NCBI GenBank assembly: GCA_945873755.1
Contig: CAMCEM010000017.1
Coordinates: 1 to 33,059 of the forward strand
DNA: 33,059 bases
DNA from: Chitinophaga pinensis
GTDB taxonomy: Bacteria > Bacteroidota > Bacteroidia > UKL13-3
Reading direction: 5' to 3'
In this document: positions 17,811-25,538 of the stretch, in pieces
How the letters are laid out: each line of letters opens with the position of its first letter
Numbering within the stretch: the stretch's first letter is position 1
Notes under the pieces: generated by a model
Told to the model about the DNA's origin: nothing
The model's database searches: none
Seen by the model: only the letters and a program-made list of their open reading frames with translations
Translations under genes and position numbers: made by a program

Positions 17811-18279
17811 GTGCAATAATAAATAGGAATGTTGGATTTTGGATGTTGAATTTTGGATAAAAAAATAGCCACAGATTGCACAGAATACACAGATTAATTA
17901 ACCACGGAGTTCACAGAGGTTTTTCACAGAGCACACAATGAAAAGTTGCCACAGATTGCACTGATTACGCTGAATATTTAACCACAGAGTTCACAGAGGT
18001 TTTTCACAGAGAACACAAAGAAAAGTTGCCACAGATTGCACTGATTACACTGAAAAAGTAACCGCAAAGTTCGCAAAGGTATGCGCAAAGAACACAAAGA
18101 AATTTGTCACAGATTGCACTGATTACACTAAAAAATTAAACGCAAAGGTCACTAAGGTTTGCGCAAAGAACACAAAGAAATTTGCTACAGATTGCACTGA
18201 AAAGGTAACCGCAAAGGTCACTAAGGTTTGCGCAAAGAACACAAAGAAAAGTTGCCACAGTTTTAAGAGAAAACAAAGA
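17811..18279. other. Gene-free region dominated by a direct-repeat array
   Basis: Apart from about 57 bp upstream of the helicase-nuclease gene, which contain the short near-repeat GTTGGATTTTGGATGTTGAA, the region is filled by the 70-80 bp repeat array at 17868-18260. Reading frames through the array give Leu/Cys-rich peptides and are artefacts. No promoter with both Bacteroidota elements is seen. Confidence 0.7.
17868..18260. repeat. Tandem array of 70-80 bp direct repeats, five copies plus a remnant
   Basis: Units begin with G[C/T][C/T]ACAGATTGCAC at 17868, 17948, 18028, 18106 and 18184, with a 7-base remnant at 18254; lengths are 80, 80, 78, 78 and 70 bp. Within each unit shorter direct motifs recur (ACAGAG, CACAGA, GCAAAG), giving a nested near-periodic texture. 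The first two units have ACCACGGAGTTCACAGAGG or a close variant, and the later three the ACCGCAAAGGTCAC type. The same repeat recurs in the same orientation at 19807-19966. Similar ACAGAG/GCAAAG intergenic repeats are familiar from many environmental genomes; their function is not known to me. Confidence 0.9.
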
Positions 18280-18795
18280 TTATTTTACAGATAAAGAGTA
18301 TTTAATATAATTATATTTTGGTGGTAAATTTGCAATTGAAATAATACTTAAACTAATACTTATTAGTGCAACGGGAAAAGTAATAAATGCAGCAAACTGG
18401 GTTGCTTCGTTATTAGGAGTATTTTTTTTACTAATGGCATAAATATTAATTGCAGTTGAAAATACAGCAATGGCAGTTGAAAAACGAGCAAATAAATGTT
18501 TTGAATGGTATGAGTTATTATGAAATTGAATAAATTTTAAATCACTGAATAAACAGTTGTTTTCATTTGTTTGATTCAATTGAGATTCAAAAATTAATGA
18601 ATCTTCATTTACTCTTTCTAAAACCAATGTTTTGGAGCTTTTATTTTTAATTTTACAAGTAACTTTTATTGGCAATTTGAACAATTGAACATTAGATATT
18701 TCACCGATTGTATTTTTTGTTAACAGAATACTTTGTTGAGAATTGGAAAGCAGTGAAAGTAATAAAAATGAGAAAAAATAAATTGCTGATTTCAT
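18280..18795 (-). CDS. Unknown small exported/membrane protein, copy 3 of a paralogue cluster
   Basis: I do not recognise this 171-residue protein. It begins with a signal peptide or membrane segment (MKSAIYFFSFLLLSLLSNSQQ), continues as a polar segment of about 90 residues with a SSKTLVLERVNEDSLIF motif, then has two hydrophobic stretches (about FSTAIAVFSTAINIYAI and FAAFITFPVALISISLSII), and ends with a basic tail containing LPPKYNYIKYSLSVK. The same plan and the LLLERVNNDSFFF / LPKNFSTKKWRIYVK motifs occur in the gene at 19254. The start is the ATG at 18795, one base after the upstream gene's stop; a longer frame from 18843 would overlap that gene and destroy the signal peptide. Its 3' end meets the repeat array. 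Confidence 0.75.
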   Translation of the reverse strand: MKSAIYFFSFLLLSLLSNSQQSILLTKNTIGEISNVQLFKLPIKVTCKIKNKSSKTLVLERVNEDSLIFESQLNQTNENNCLFSDLKFIQFHNNSYHSKHLFARFSTAIAVFSTAINIYAISKKNTPNNEATQFAAFITFPVALISISLSIISIANLPPKYNYIKYSLSVK

Positions 18796-18796
18796 A

Positions 18797-19264
18797 TTAA
18801 TAAAAGCTCCATTTGGTTTTGGTGTTGTATATTTTATTAACACTTTTTAACTGATAACTAGTTAATTTTCCAAAAGTAGCACTGGCAATTAAGTAAACTA
18901 ATACATCTCCAGATTGTCCAGCATCCATAAAAAATGCAAAAGAAAGTAAACTTGTTACAAAAGAACCAGTATATAATAATGAGGTTGTATAATTAGAATG
19001 AATTTTAACCAACGAAATACTTTTCACATCAATTTTCAAAGTATCATTTTTTTTTAAAACTGTTAAATAAGGAAATTGATACTTTAAAACATTACCTTTG
19101 ATTTTTATTAATCCACTGTCTGTTTGATATTTAAATATTAATTTTTTGGGTATTTTTATTTCAATTTTATCTAAAGAATTATTCTTTTCTAAAGTAATTG
19201 TTTGTCCATTTAAAATAAAACAATTAGAGGTAAAAAGTATAAAAAAAAGCAATTTATTTAACAT
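18797..19264 (-). CDS. Unknown small exported/membrane protein, copy 2 of the cluster
   Basis: An unrecognised 155-residue protein with an N-terminal signal peptide (MLNKLLFFILFTSNCFILNGQ), a beta-rich polar part with PKKLIFKYQTDSGLIKIKG and LKIDVKSISLVKI, one or two hydrophobic stretches (about LLYTGSFVTSLLSFAFFM and VLVYLIASATFG), and a short end KIYNTKTKWSFY. It overlaps the upstream gene by 11 bp and is one base from the downstream gene, so the three are one transcription unit. Sequence similarity to its neighbours is weak, but size and domain order match; it could be a diverged member or an independent family with the same topology. Confidence 0.72.
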   Translation of the reverse strand: MLNKLLFFILFTSNCFILNGQTITLEKNNSLDKIEIKIPKKLIFKYQTDSGLIKIKGNVLKYQFPYLTVLKKNDTLKIDVKSISLVKIHSNYTTSLLYTGSFVTSLLSFAFFMDAGQSGDVLVYLIASATFGKLTSYQLKSVNKIYNTKTKWSFY

Positions 19265-19763
19265 AAATCCTCCATTTTTTTGTGCTAAAATTTTTTGGTA
19301 GTTTATTTATTAATGATACCGAAGTTATAATAGAAATTGCACTTATCGGGACACCAAAGATAATAGCTAAAAATTTAGTTGGATCACCTGCATCAGTTGA
19401 TTGGTGAAAAAAACCACCAATAGTTAGTGGTGTTACATACACTGCCATGAAAGTAAAAAATGTGAATGCTGATTGAACTATAAAATCACTTTTTTTAGGA
19501 AAATTAATTACTGAAATATCACTTAAAGTGCAATCATAATTTTGTGGTTGATTGTAATATTTTTTGAAGAAAAAACTGTCATTATTTACTCTTTCAAGTA
19601 ATAGTTTTTTAAATCCTACATTTTTAAAATTGATGTTAACAACAGCAGGTAATTTAATTGACTTTAAATTTCCATTACTAATTTTTTCTATGATTAGTGT
19701 TTGCTGCCCATTGCAAAGCAAAAGAAAAACGGAAAAAACACATGATGAAAATAGTTTTAACAT
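19254..19763 (-). CDS. Unknown small exported/membrane protein, copy 1 of the cluster
   Basis: An unrecognised 169-residue protein: signal peptide (MLKLFSSCVFSVFLLLCNGQQ), a polar beta-rich segment with GFKKLLLERVNNDSFFFKKY, then two hydrophobic segments (about FTFFTFMAVYVTPLTIGGFF and FLAIIFGVPISAISIITSVSLI), and a basic C-terminus LPKNFSTKKWRIYVK. It is the first gene of the three-gene unit. The LERVN-x-DS motif is shared with 18280 and, as LNAVKNDTFYF, with the broken copy at 23507. The predicted topology places the beta segment outside the cytoplasmic membrane; whether the C-terminal helices are retained in the membrane is inference. It lies about 40 bp from the second repeat array. Confidence 0.75.
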   Translation of the reverse strand: MLKLFSSCVFSVFLLLCNGQQTLIIEKISNGNLKSIKLPAVVNINFKNVGFKKLLLERVNNDSFFFKKYYNQPQNYDCTLSDISVINFPKKSDFIVQSAFTFFTFMAVYVTPLTIGGFFHQSTDAGDPTKFLAIIFGVPISAISIITSVSLINKLPKNFSTKKWRIYVK

Positions 19764-19806
19764 AATTCAAATATAATTATGTATTGGATAAAACCTAACA
19801 AAAGTT

Positions 19807-19966
19807 GCCACATATTACACAGAAAAAGTTTCCGCAAAGTTCGCAAAGGTTTGCGCAAAGTACACAAAGGAAAGTTGCTACAGATTGCACTAAAAAGGTA
19901 ACCGCAAAGATCACAAAGGTTTTCGCAAAGCTCGCAAAGAAGAGCTGCCACTGATTTCACAGATTT
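19807..19966. repeat. Second copy of the 70-bp direct-repeat array, two units plus a partial
   Basis: Units begin at 19807 and 19877 (70 bp each) with a partial unit at 19947-19966. They match the later units of the 17868-18260 array, with CCGCAAAG, TTCGCAAAGGTTTGCGCAAA and a terminal CACAAAG. The orientation is the same as the first array, so the three-gene cassette is bracketed by direct repeats. Confidence 0.88.
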
Positions 19967-19977
19967 GTTTTAACGCC

Positions 19978-20000
19978 TCCGCCAACATCTTGTTGGTGGA
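19978..20000. repeat. Short palindrome beside the repeat array
   Basis: TCCGCCAACA (19978-19987) pairs with TGTTGGTGGA (19991-20000) around a 3-base loop, with one G-U pair. It lies downstream of the minus-strand lipoprotein gene (stop at 20049) but lacks a T-tract in that direction. It shares the GTTGGTG core with the hairpin at 14262. Confidence 0.5.
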
Positions 20001-20048
20001 TACTATTAACGAGCTTCTAGCTTGGATTTTATTTAAACTTTAAAACAC

Positions 20049-20633
20049 TTACTCAATAAATTCAATTAATGGAGTTTTATCAATATATGTTTCTCCATTT
20101 GTTTGCTTGTAAACAATTGTAAATTGATGTTTTAAAGATGAAGTAGGTTTTGCATTTAACTTTAACCTTAAATAAAACAGTGAAGGATTAGGTTTTGATT
20201 GCATGTATTCAATCAAATTTACTTGGCTACCAACATTAGTTACTACTGTAAAATACTTTGAAATACTTTCATTAATACCTATTGAACTATCAAATAAATA
20301 AGAACTGAAAATTTGAATACTATCTATTTTTTCTGAAGAGCCATAACTACCATCTATTGCACATTTGCATGCATAAGCATTGGTGAAAAATAAGTTCGAA
20401 AAATCAAATTGTTGTTTACATTCACTGTAGTATGTTTTGTTAAATGTTAAATCTATGTAATATTCCTCTAAATTTACTTTTGCAGTAGAATCTAATGAAC
20501 CAGTTTGACCCATTTTGTAACCTTTAGCAGAAAATCCATTTACATCAAAATATTTTTTTACCTCATCACAATTACAACAACTGTATATGTTTAGGGCGAT
20601 GGAAACTGCAAAAATCCAAAATACTTTTTTCAT
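20049..20633 (-). CDS. Probable lipoprotein of unknown function
   Basis: An unrecognised 194-residue protein. The chosen start, ATG at 20633, gives a clean lipoprotein signal (MKKVFWIFAVSIALNIYSCC) with Cys at residue 19 or 20; a longer frame from 20711 adds 26 residues that contain a second hydrophobic run and looks wrong. The mature part is mostly beta-rich and polar, with ISKYFTVVTNVGSQVNL and a C-terminal HQFTIVYKQTNGETYI segment. Several cysteines (FFTNAYACKCAIDGS) may form disulfides. It is divergent from hrpB with 87 bp between the starts. Confidence 0.75.
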   Translation of the reverse strand: MKKVFWIFAVSIALNIYSCCNCDEVKKYFDVNGFSAKGYKMGQTGSLDSTAKVNLEEYYIDLTFNKTYYSECKQQFDFSNLFFTNAYACKCAIDGSYGSSEKIDSIQIFSSYLFDSSIGINESISKYFTVVTNVGSQVNLIEYMQSKPNPSLFYLRLKLNAKPTSSLKHQFTIVYKQTNGETYIDKTPLIEFIE

Positions 20634-20720
20634 ATTTAATTTATTAAAAACAATATAAACAAATTCAAGTATAATAAATAAATCAGTTTTCATTTCGTTA
20701 TTCTTGCACAAAATTTAAAA

Positions 20721-23210
20721 TTGAACTTCAATGCATTCCAATATCAGTTACCCGTTGCGGATATTATAGACGAGGTAAAAAACCATTTAGCTAATAATAA
20801 TACTTTAATAGTAAATGCGCCACCTGGCGCGGGAAAAAGTACGCTTTTGCCTTTGACTTTATTGGATGAAAATTGGTTAGCTGACAAAAAAATTATTATG
20901 TTGGAACCACGAAGGTTAGCTGCTAAAACCATTGCCACCCGCATGGCAGAACTTTGGGGCGATAAAGTGGGTGAAACCATTGGTTACCGCATCAGGTTTG
21001 AAAATAGAGTAAGCGCACAAACAAAAATTGAAGTAGTAACTGAGGGTATTTTAACTCGCATGTTACATACCGATAATGCGCTAGAAAATGTGGGTTTGGT
21101 AATTTTTGACGAATTCCATGAACGCAGTTTATTTGCCGATGTAGCCATGGCTTTATGCCGAGAAGCACAACAAGTTTTAAGGCCTGACTTGCGCATGATG
21201 GTGATGTCGGCTACGCTGAACATGCCACAATTAACAGCTTTGTTAAATTGCCCTGTGGCAGTAAGTGAAGGAAAACAATATCCTGTTGAAGTAAAATATG
21301 TAGGCGAAGGAGATGCTTTTTTATTGCCCGAAACTACTGCTCAAGTAATAGTAAAAGCAGTAAAAGAAAATGAAGGCGATGTATTGGTATTTTTGCCTGG
21401 CGAAGGTGAAATACGCAAATGTGCTGAATTATTGAAAGGTAAATTATTGGACTTTGCCATTCATCCGTTATACGGACAATTACCTCAACGGGAGCAATTT
21501 GCAGCCATTATGCCTAATAAAAATGGCAAAAGAAAAGTAGTTTTAGCCACTTCCATTGCCGAAACCAGTTTAACTATTGAAGGGGTGAAAATAGTAATTG
21601 ATTCAGGATTTGCACGTGTTTCGAAGTTTGATCCTAAGTCGGGATTATCACGATTAGAAACCGTTCAAATTACCAAAGATTCAGCTGACCAACGGGCTGG
21701 ACGAGCAGGAAGGTTAAGTGCTGGAGTTTGTTATAGAATGTGGACCAAAGCCAATCAGGAACGAATGATTGAGCACCGAATTCCTGAAATAATGGAAGCT
21801 GATTTAGCTGCTTTGGTGCTCGACATGGCTAAGTGGGGAATTAGTAATTTGAACCAACTCACTTGGTTAAGTCCGCCTCCAAAAGCAGCGGTAATGCAAG
21901 CTGTAGATGTGTTGACTAATTTGAATGCTTTGGACATGAACAATCGCATTACAGAACATGGAAAAGAAATTCATCAGCTACCCTGTCACCCCAGAATAGC
22001 GCACATGCTTTTAAAAGCAAAACAAGACAATGCCATTGCACTAGCAACTGACATAGCAGCCATTTTAGAAGAACGAGATCCATTGCCAAAAGACAGTGGA
22101 ATAGATATTAATTTACGCATAGAAGCATTGAGGCGAAGCCGCCAAAATAATAGTGCAGGCAATAGATTTGGAAGAATAGAAAAGGTAGCAGAATCGTACC
22201 GAAAAATGCTGAACCAAGAAGCCGAAAACGGTCCGGTTGATGACCATGAAACAGGTTTGTTATTGGCTTATACATATCCGGAACGCATTGCTTTTGCAAG
22301 GCCAGGAAATAATGCACAGTTTCAATTAGCAAACGGAAAAATAGCAGCCATTGGGCATAGAGATAATTTGGCAAATGAACCTTGGCTTGCTGTGGCTCAT
22401 ATTGATACCAGAGATGGTTTGGGTAAAATATTTATGGCATCGCCATTGAATCCAAAAGATTTATTGCCATTGGTAAAAGAGCGTGAAGTAATTACTTGGG
22501 ATACCCGAAAAGGTGGTTTAATTGCTACTAAAGATTTAAGAATTGGCAGCATTGTTTTGCAATCGAAACCATTGGCAGCGCCAAGCGAAGAACATTTGGT
22601 TGCAGCTATTTGCACAGCAATAAAAAATGAAGGCGAAGCATTATTGAATTTTGATGAGGCTTTTACCCAATTACAAAATAGAATTTTGTGTGTATGCAAA
22701 TGGAATCAATACAAGGATTGGCCAGACGTTAGCACCGATGAATTATTATTAAACAACATGGATTGGTTAGGTTTTTATTTGCCCAAAGTAAAACGACCTG
22801 ATGATTTAAAGAAAATAAATTTGAGTGAAGCATTGCTTCAATATTTAACTTGGGATCAGCAGCAAACTTTAAACGCGTTAGCACCTTCAAAAATAAATGT
22901 GCCTAGTGGTTCTAATATTGGCATTGAATATTTGGCAAATGGAGAAACACCAATCCTATCTGTACGCTTGCAAGAAGTATTTGGAATGGCTGATACGCCA
23001 ACGATTAATAACAGTAAAATACCTTTGGTGTTGCACTTATTATCGCCAGGATTTAAACCAGTGCAAGTAACTTCCGACTTAAGAAGTTTTTGGAACAATA
23101 CTTATTTTGAAGTAAAAAAAGAATTGAAGCGAAGGTATCCAAAACACGCTTGGCCTGATGATCCGTGGACGGAAAAAGCGGTGGCAAAGGGCGGCCCGAG
23201 GAGGTTTTAG
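20721..23210 (+). CDS. hrpB: ATP-dependent RNA helicase HrpB
   Basis: A DEAH/RHA-type helicase of 829 residues, close to the ~810-820 typical of HrpB; its cellular role is poorly defined. Motifs: PPGAGKST at residues 34-41, FDEFHERS near 130, MSATLN near 160, FLPGEGEI near 225, TSIAETSLTIEGV near 280 and QRAGRAGR near 323, then the helicase-associated domain and the HrpB-specific C-terminus ending KRRYPKHAWPDDPW and GGPRRF. No ATG lies near the N-terminus; translation most likely starts at TTG 20721 (NFNAFQYQLPVADII), because the upstream frame contains no NTG codon before a stop at 20679. A near-consensus TATTCTTG at 20699-20706 would leave a very short leader. It converges on the broken gene at 23219. 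Confidence 0.93.
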   Translation: MNFNAFQYQLPVADIIDEVKNHLANNNTLIVNAPPGAGKSTLLPLTLLDENWLADKKIIMLEPRRLAAKTIATRMAELWGDKVGETIGYRIRFENRVSAQTKIEVVTEGILTRMLHTDNALENVGLVIFDEFHERSLFADVAMALCREAQQVLRPDLRMMVMSATLNMPQLTALLNCPVAVSEGKQYPVEVKYVGEGDAFLLPETTAQVIVKAVKENEGDVLVFLPGEGEIRKCAELLKGKLLDFAIHPLYGQLPQREQFAAIMPNKNGKRKVVLATSIAETSLTIEGVKIVIDSGFARVSKFDPKSGLSRLETVQITKDSADQRAGRAGRLSAGVCYRMWTKANQERMIEHRIPEIMEADLAALVLDMAKWGISNLNQLTWLSPPPKAAVMQAVDVLTNLNALDMNNRITEHGKEIHQLPCHPRIAHMLLKAKQDNAIALATDIAAILEERDPLPKDSGIDINLRIEALRRSRQNNSAGNRFGRIEKVAESYRKMLNQEAENGPVDDHETGLLLAYTYPERIAFARPGNNAQFQLANGKIAAIGHRDNLANEPWLAVAHIDTRDGLGKIFMASPLNPKDLLPLVKEREVITWDTRKGGLIATKDLRIGSIVLQSKPLAAPSEEHLVAAICTAIKNEGEALLNFDEAFTQLQNRILCVCKWNQYKDWPDVSTDELLLNNMDWLGFYLPKVKRPDDLKKINLSEALLQYLTWDQQQTLNALAPSKINVPSGSNIGIEYLANGETPILSVRLQEVFGMADTPTINNSKIPLVLHLLSPGFKPVQVTSDLRSFWNNTYFEVKKELKRRYPKHAWPDDPWTEKAVAKGGPRRF

Positions 23211-23218
23211 ATTTTAGT

Positions 23219-23722
23219 TTAATGATTAAGAGTGAAATGGAATTTTTTACTTTTTATTTTTTTAGGTAATTTGCTTTTAAAAATAGAGTAAATAATCAAT
23301 GGTGGAACGGAAAAAGCTAAACCAACTTTCCCCATTAGTTTTAATTCAGGTTCACCTGCTATCAAAAACAATAATGAATAAAATGCACTTGTAAAACCTA
23401 AAGCTCCAAATATAATGGCTCCAGCTTGATTCAAATTTTGATTATAAACATTGAATTTTAAGTAATTATTTTGGTTATAGTTTACTTTATATTTCTTTCC
23501 ATTTTTTTAATTCTCAAAGTAAAAAGTGTCATTCTTTACAGCATTTAATTTTAATTCTTTTTTGTCACCAGTGTTTAGCTTACAAAAAACTTTAATTGGA
23601 ATAAAATAATGTAAAGTGTCTTTATTGTTATTGAATGCAATTATTTGCTGAGCAATGGTTGATTGGAAACCGAACGACAATAACAAAACAATAATTAACC
23701 TTATCGTAAACAAACATATCAA
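23219..23722 (-). pseudogene. Fourth relative of the small exported/membrane family, broken by an in-frame stop
   Basis: Two open stretches, 23722-23507 and 23506-23219, are in the same frame and separated only by one TAA (23507-23509). Read through, they give 167 codons, matching the 155-171 residues of the genes at 18280-19763. The first half has a signal peptide ending STIAQQ and the motif LKLNAVKNDTFYF, equivalent to LLLERVNNDSFFF. The second half has two hydrophobic segments (about AGAIIFGALGFTSAFYSLLFLIAG and VGLAFSVPPLIIYSIF) and the basic end KLPKKIKSKKFHFTLNH, equivalent to KLPKNFSTKKWRIYVK. A single nonsense change or a sequencing error would explain it. The N-terminal half could still be made as a 71-residue secreted fragment. 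Confidence 0.78.
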
Positions 23723-23757
23723 AAAGATTTAACAAAAATTTTAAAGCAAACCATAAA

Positions 23758-23796
23758 AAAAAATAGCTCAACTGAAATTCAATTGAACTATTTTTT
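23758..23796 (-). terminator. Terminator of pdhB
   Basis: AAAAAATAGCTCAA (23758-23771) pairs with TTGAACTATTTTTT (23783-23796), with one G-U pair, around an 11-base loop. A- and T-runs on both sides let it work in either direction. It lies 50 bp after the pdhB stop codon at 23847. Confidence 0.8.
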
Positions 23797-23846
23797 AAAA
23801 AGTAATGACTATCAAATGACAACCATCAACTAATAACTATCGACAA

Positions 23847-24824
23847 CTATTTGTACATCACACTTTTTACAGCATCCATCACTTGTTTTACACTTGGTAA
23901 AAATGCTTCTACAAAAGTAGGAGCGTAGCCAAGTGGAGTATCGGCTGTGTTTATTCTTATTATTGGTGCATCTAAATAATCGAATGCACGTTTTTGAACC
24001 ATATAGGTAATTTCGGTACTAATATTTGCCAAAGGCCAAGCTTCTTCAACTATTACCAATCGATTTGTTTTTTTTACTGATTCAATGATAGCGTCATAAT
24101 CAATTGGTCTCACAGTTCTCAAATCAATAATTTCTACATTTATTCCTTCTTTTGCCAATTCATCAGCAGCGGCATAAGCTACTTTTATAATTTTACCAAA
24201 CGAAACTATAGTTACATCAGTTCCTTCGCGTTTAATTACTGCTTTTCCAATTGGAATTAAATATTCTTCTTCAGGCACTTCGCCTTTATCGCCATACATT
24301 TGTTCGCTTTCCATAAAAATAACTGGGTCGTTATCTCTAATGGCAGTTTTAAGCAAACCTTTGGCATCGTATGGATTTGACGGTACAACCACTTTTAACC
24401 CTGGGCAGTTGGCATACCAATTTTCAAAAGCTTGGCTATGTTGTGCGCCTAATTGTCCAGCACTAGCAGTTGGTCCTCTAAATACCATTGGCATGTTAAA
24501 TTGTCCACCACTCATTTGATACATTTTTGCTGCTGAGTTTATAACTTGATCAATAGCTACCAATGAAAAATTAAATGTCATAAATTCAACGATTGGTCTT
24601 AAACCATTCATGGCTGCACCAACAGCTATTCCGGCAAAACCAAGCTCAGCTATTGGAGTATCAATAATTCGTTTTTCTCCAAATTCCTCCAACATACCTT
24701 GGCTTACTTTATAAGCACCATTGTATTCGGCTACTTCTTCGCCTATTAAAAATATATCTTTGTCTCTGCGCATTTCCTCGTTCATTGCTTCGCGAAGTGC
24801 TTCTCTAAATTGAATTACTCTCAT
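23847..24824 (-). CDS. pdhB: Pyruvate dehydrogenase E1 component, beta subunit
   Basis: The beta subunit of the thiamine-diphosphate-dependent E1 enzyme that decarboxylates pyruvate for acetyl-CoA synthesis. The 325-residue length and sequence fit PdhB: MRVIQFREALREAMNEEM, LIGEEVAEYNGAYKVSQG, KRIIDTPIAELGFAGIAVGAA, VFRGPTASAGQLGAQHSQ, VVVPSNPYDAKGLLKTAI, FMESEQMYG and the C-terminal LRTVRPIDYDAI and VVEEAWP segments. A related branched-chain 2-oxoacid E1 beta is possible, but PdhB fits best. The alpha subunit, E2 and E3 are not adjacent. A good promoter lies at 24845-24874 and a terminator at 23758, so it appears monocistronic. Confidence 0.93.
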   Translation of the reverse strand: MRVIQFREALREAMNEEMRRDKDIFLIGEEVAEYNGAYKVSQGMLEEFGEKRIIDTPIAELGFAGIAVGAAMNGLRPIVEFMTFNFSLVAIDQVINSAAKMYQMSGGQFNMPMVFRGPTASAGQLGAQHSQAFENWYANCPGLKVVVPSNPYDAKGLLKTAIRDNDPVIFMESEQMYGDKGEVPEEEYLIPIGKAVIKREGTDVTIVSFGKIIKVAYAAADELAKEGINVEIIDLRTVRPIDYDAIIESVKKTNRLVIVEEAWPLANISTEITYMVQKRAFDYLDAPIIRINTADTPLGYAPTFVEAFLPSVKQVMDAVKSVMYK

Positions 24825-24844
24825 TTATTTTTTTTAAAGTGTTG

Positions 24845-24874
24845 CAAAAATAATCGGATTACTATGCTTTCAAA
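24845..24874 (-). promoter_or_regulatory. Bacteroidota-type promoter of pdhB
   Basis: On the minus strand TTTG (24874-24871), an 18-base spacer and TATTTTTG (24852-24845) match the TTTG-N18/20-TAnnTTTG promoter of this phylum. The -7 element ends 21 bp before the pdhB start codon. Confidence 0.78.
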
Positions 24875-25036
24875 TAGAAAAATAAAGTTTTTTTAAATAA
24901 TAATTATATACATAAAAAACAATAAAAACGGCATATTCACTTTTAAATAATGTTTTTGCGATTAAATATGTTTAAAATTTATTTTTATTTGCTTCGATAT
25001 AACATTTAATTTGTAATGAATTAAAAGAATAAAGAA

Positions 25037-25537
25037 GTGAAAAAAATATTATTGTTAGTTGGTTTTGTATCTATTTTGTTTGCTTGCAAATCGCCAAAAG
25101 AAGAAATGATTGCCCAAATTACTAAGCTCGAAAATAGTGACAGTTCATACAGCATTAGTAACATAACCGATTTATATAATAACTATAGTTTATTTGCCGA
25201 CAAATACCCCGATGATGAAAGAACACCTGAGTTTTTGTTTAAAGCTGCTCAGCAGTCTAATTTTATTAACAAATCGAAGGAAGGGATTGCGTTGCTAAAC
25301 AAAATAATAATTGATTACCCCAATTCTAATTTTAGCGAAAAGGCTTTATTTGCAATTGCCTTTAGTTACGAAAACAATTTAAACGATTATGAAAATGCAA
25401 AAAAGAGCTATGAAAGTTTTTTGCAAAAATATCCAAAAAGTGAGTTAAAAGATGATGCACAATTATCAATTGATAACTTAGGAAAAACAGATGAAGAATT
25501 TTTAAAAGATATTGACAATTCTAAAGAAGAAGACTAG
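25037..25537 (+). CDS. TPR lipoprotein, outer-membrane assembly type
   Basis: A 166-residue lipoprotein starting at GTG 25037. The signal MKKILLLVGFVSILFACKS has a lipobox with Cys at residue 17. The mature part has tetratricopeptide-like helices (NNYSLFADKYPDDERTPEFL, ALFAIAFSYENNLNDYENAK, FLQKYPKSELKDDAQLSID) of the BamD/YbgF type, whose members act in the periplasm at the outer membrane. It is shorter than BamD, so I do not assign it as BamD. Its stop codon is one base from the end of the converging cdaA gene. Confidence 0.85.
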   Translation: MKKILLLVGFVSILFACKSPKEEMIAQITKLENSDSSYSISNITDLYNNYSLFADKYPDDERTPEFLFKAAQQSNFINKSKEGIALLNKIIIDYPNSNFSEKALFAIAFSYENNLNDYENAKKSYESFLQKYPKSELKDDAQLSIDNLGKTDEEFLKDIDNSKEED

Positions 25538-25538
25538 T

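Noticed and set aside
19757-19960. Minus-strand frame giving a Leu/Cys-rich 67-residue peptide
   Set aside because: It is translated from the repeat array itself (CELCENLCDLCG-type pattern) and has no independent coding signal.
17868-19966. CRISPR array interpretation of the regularly spaced repeats
   Set aside because: The whole 70-80 bp unit is repeated, with no unique spacers between short identical repeats, and there are no cas genes; the Fe-S nuclease nearby is fused to a helicase and is not Cas4.
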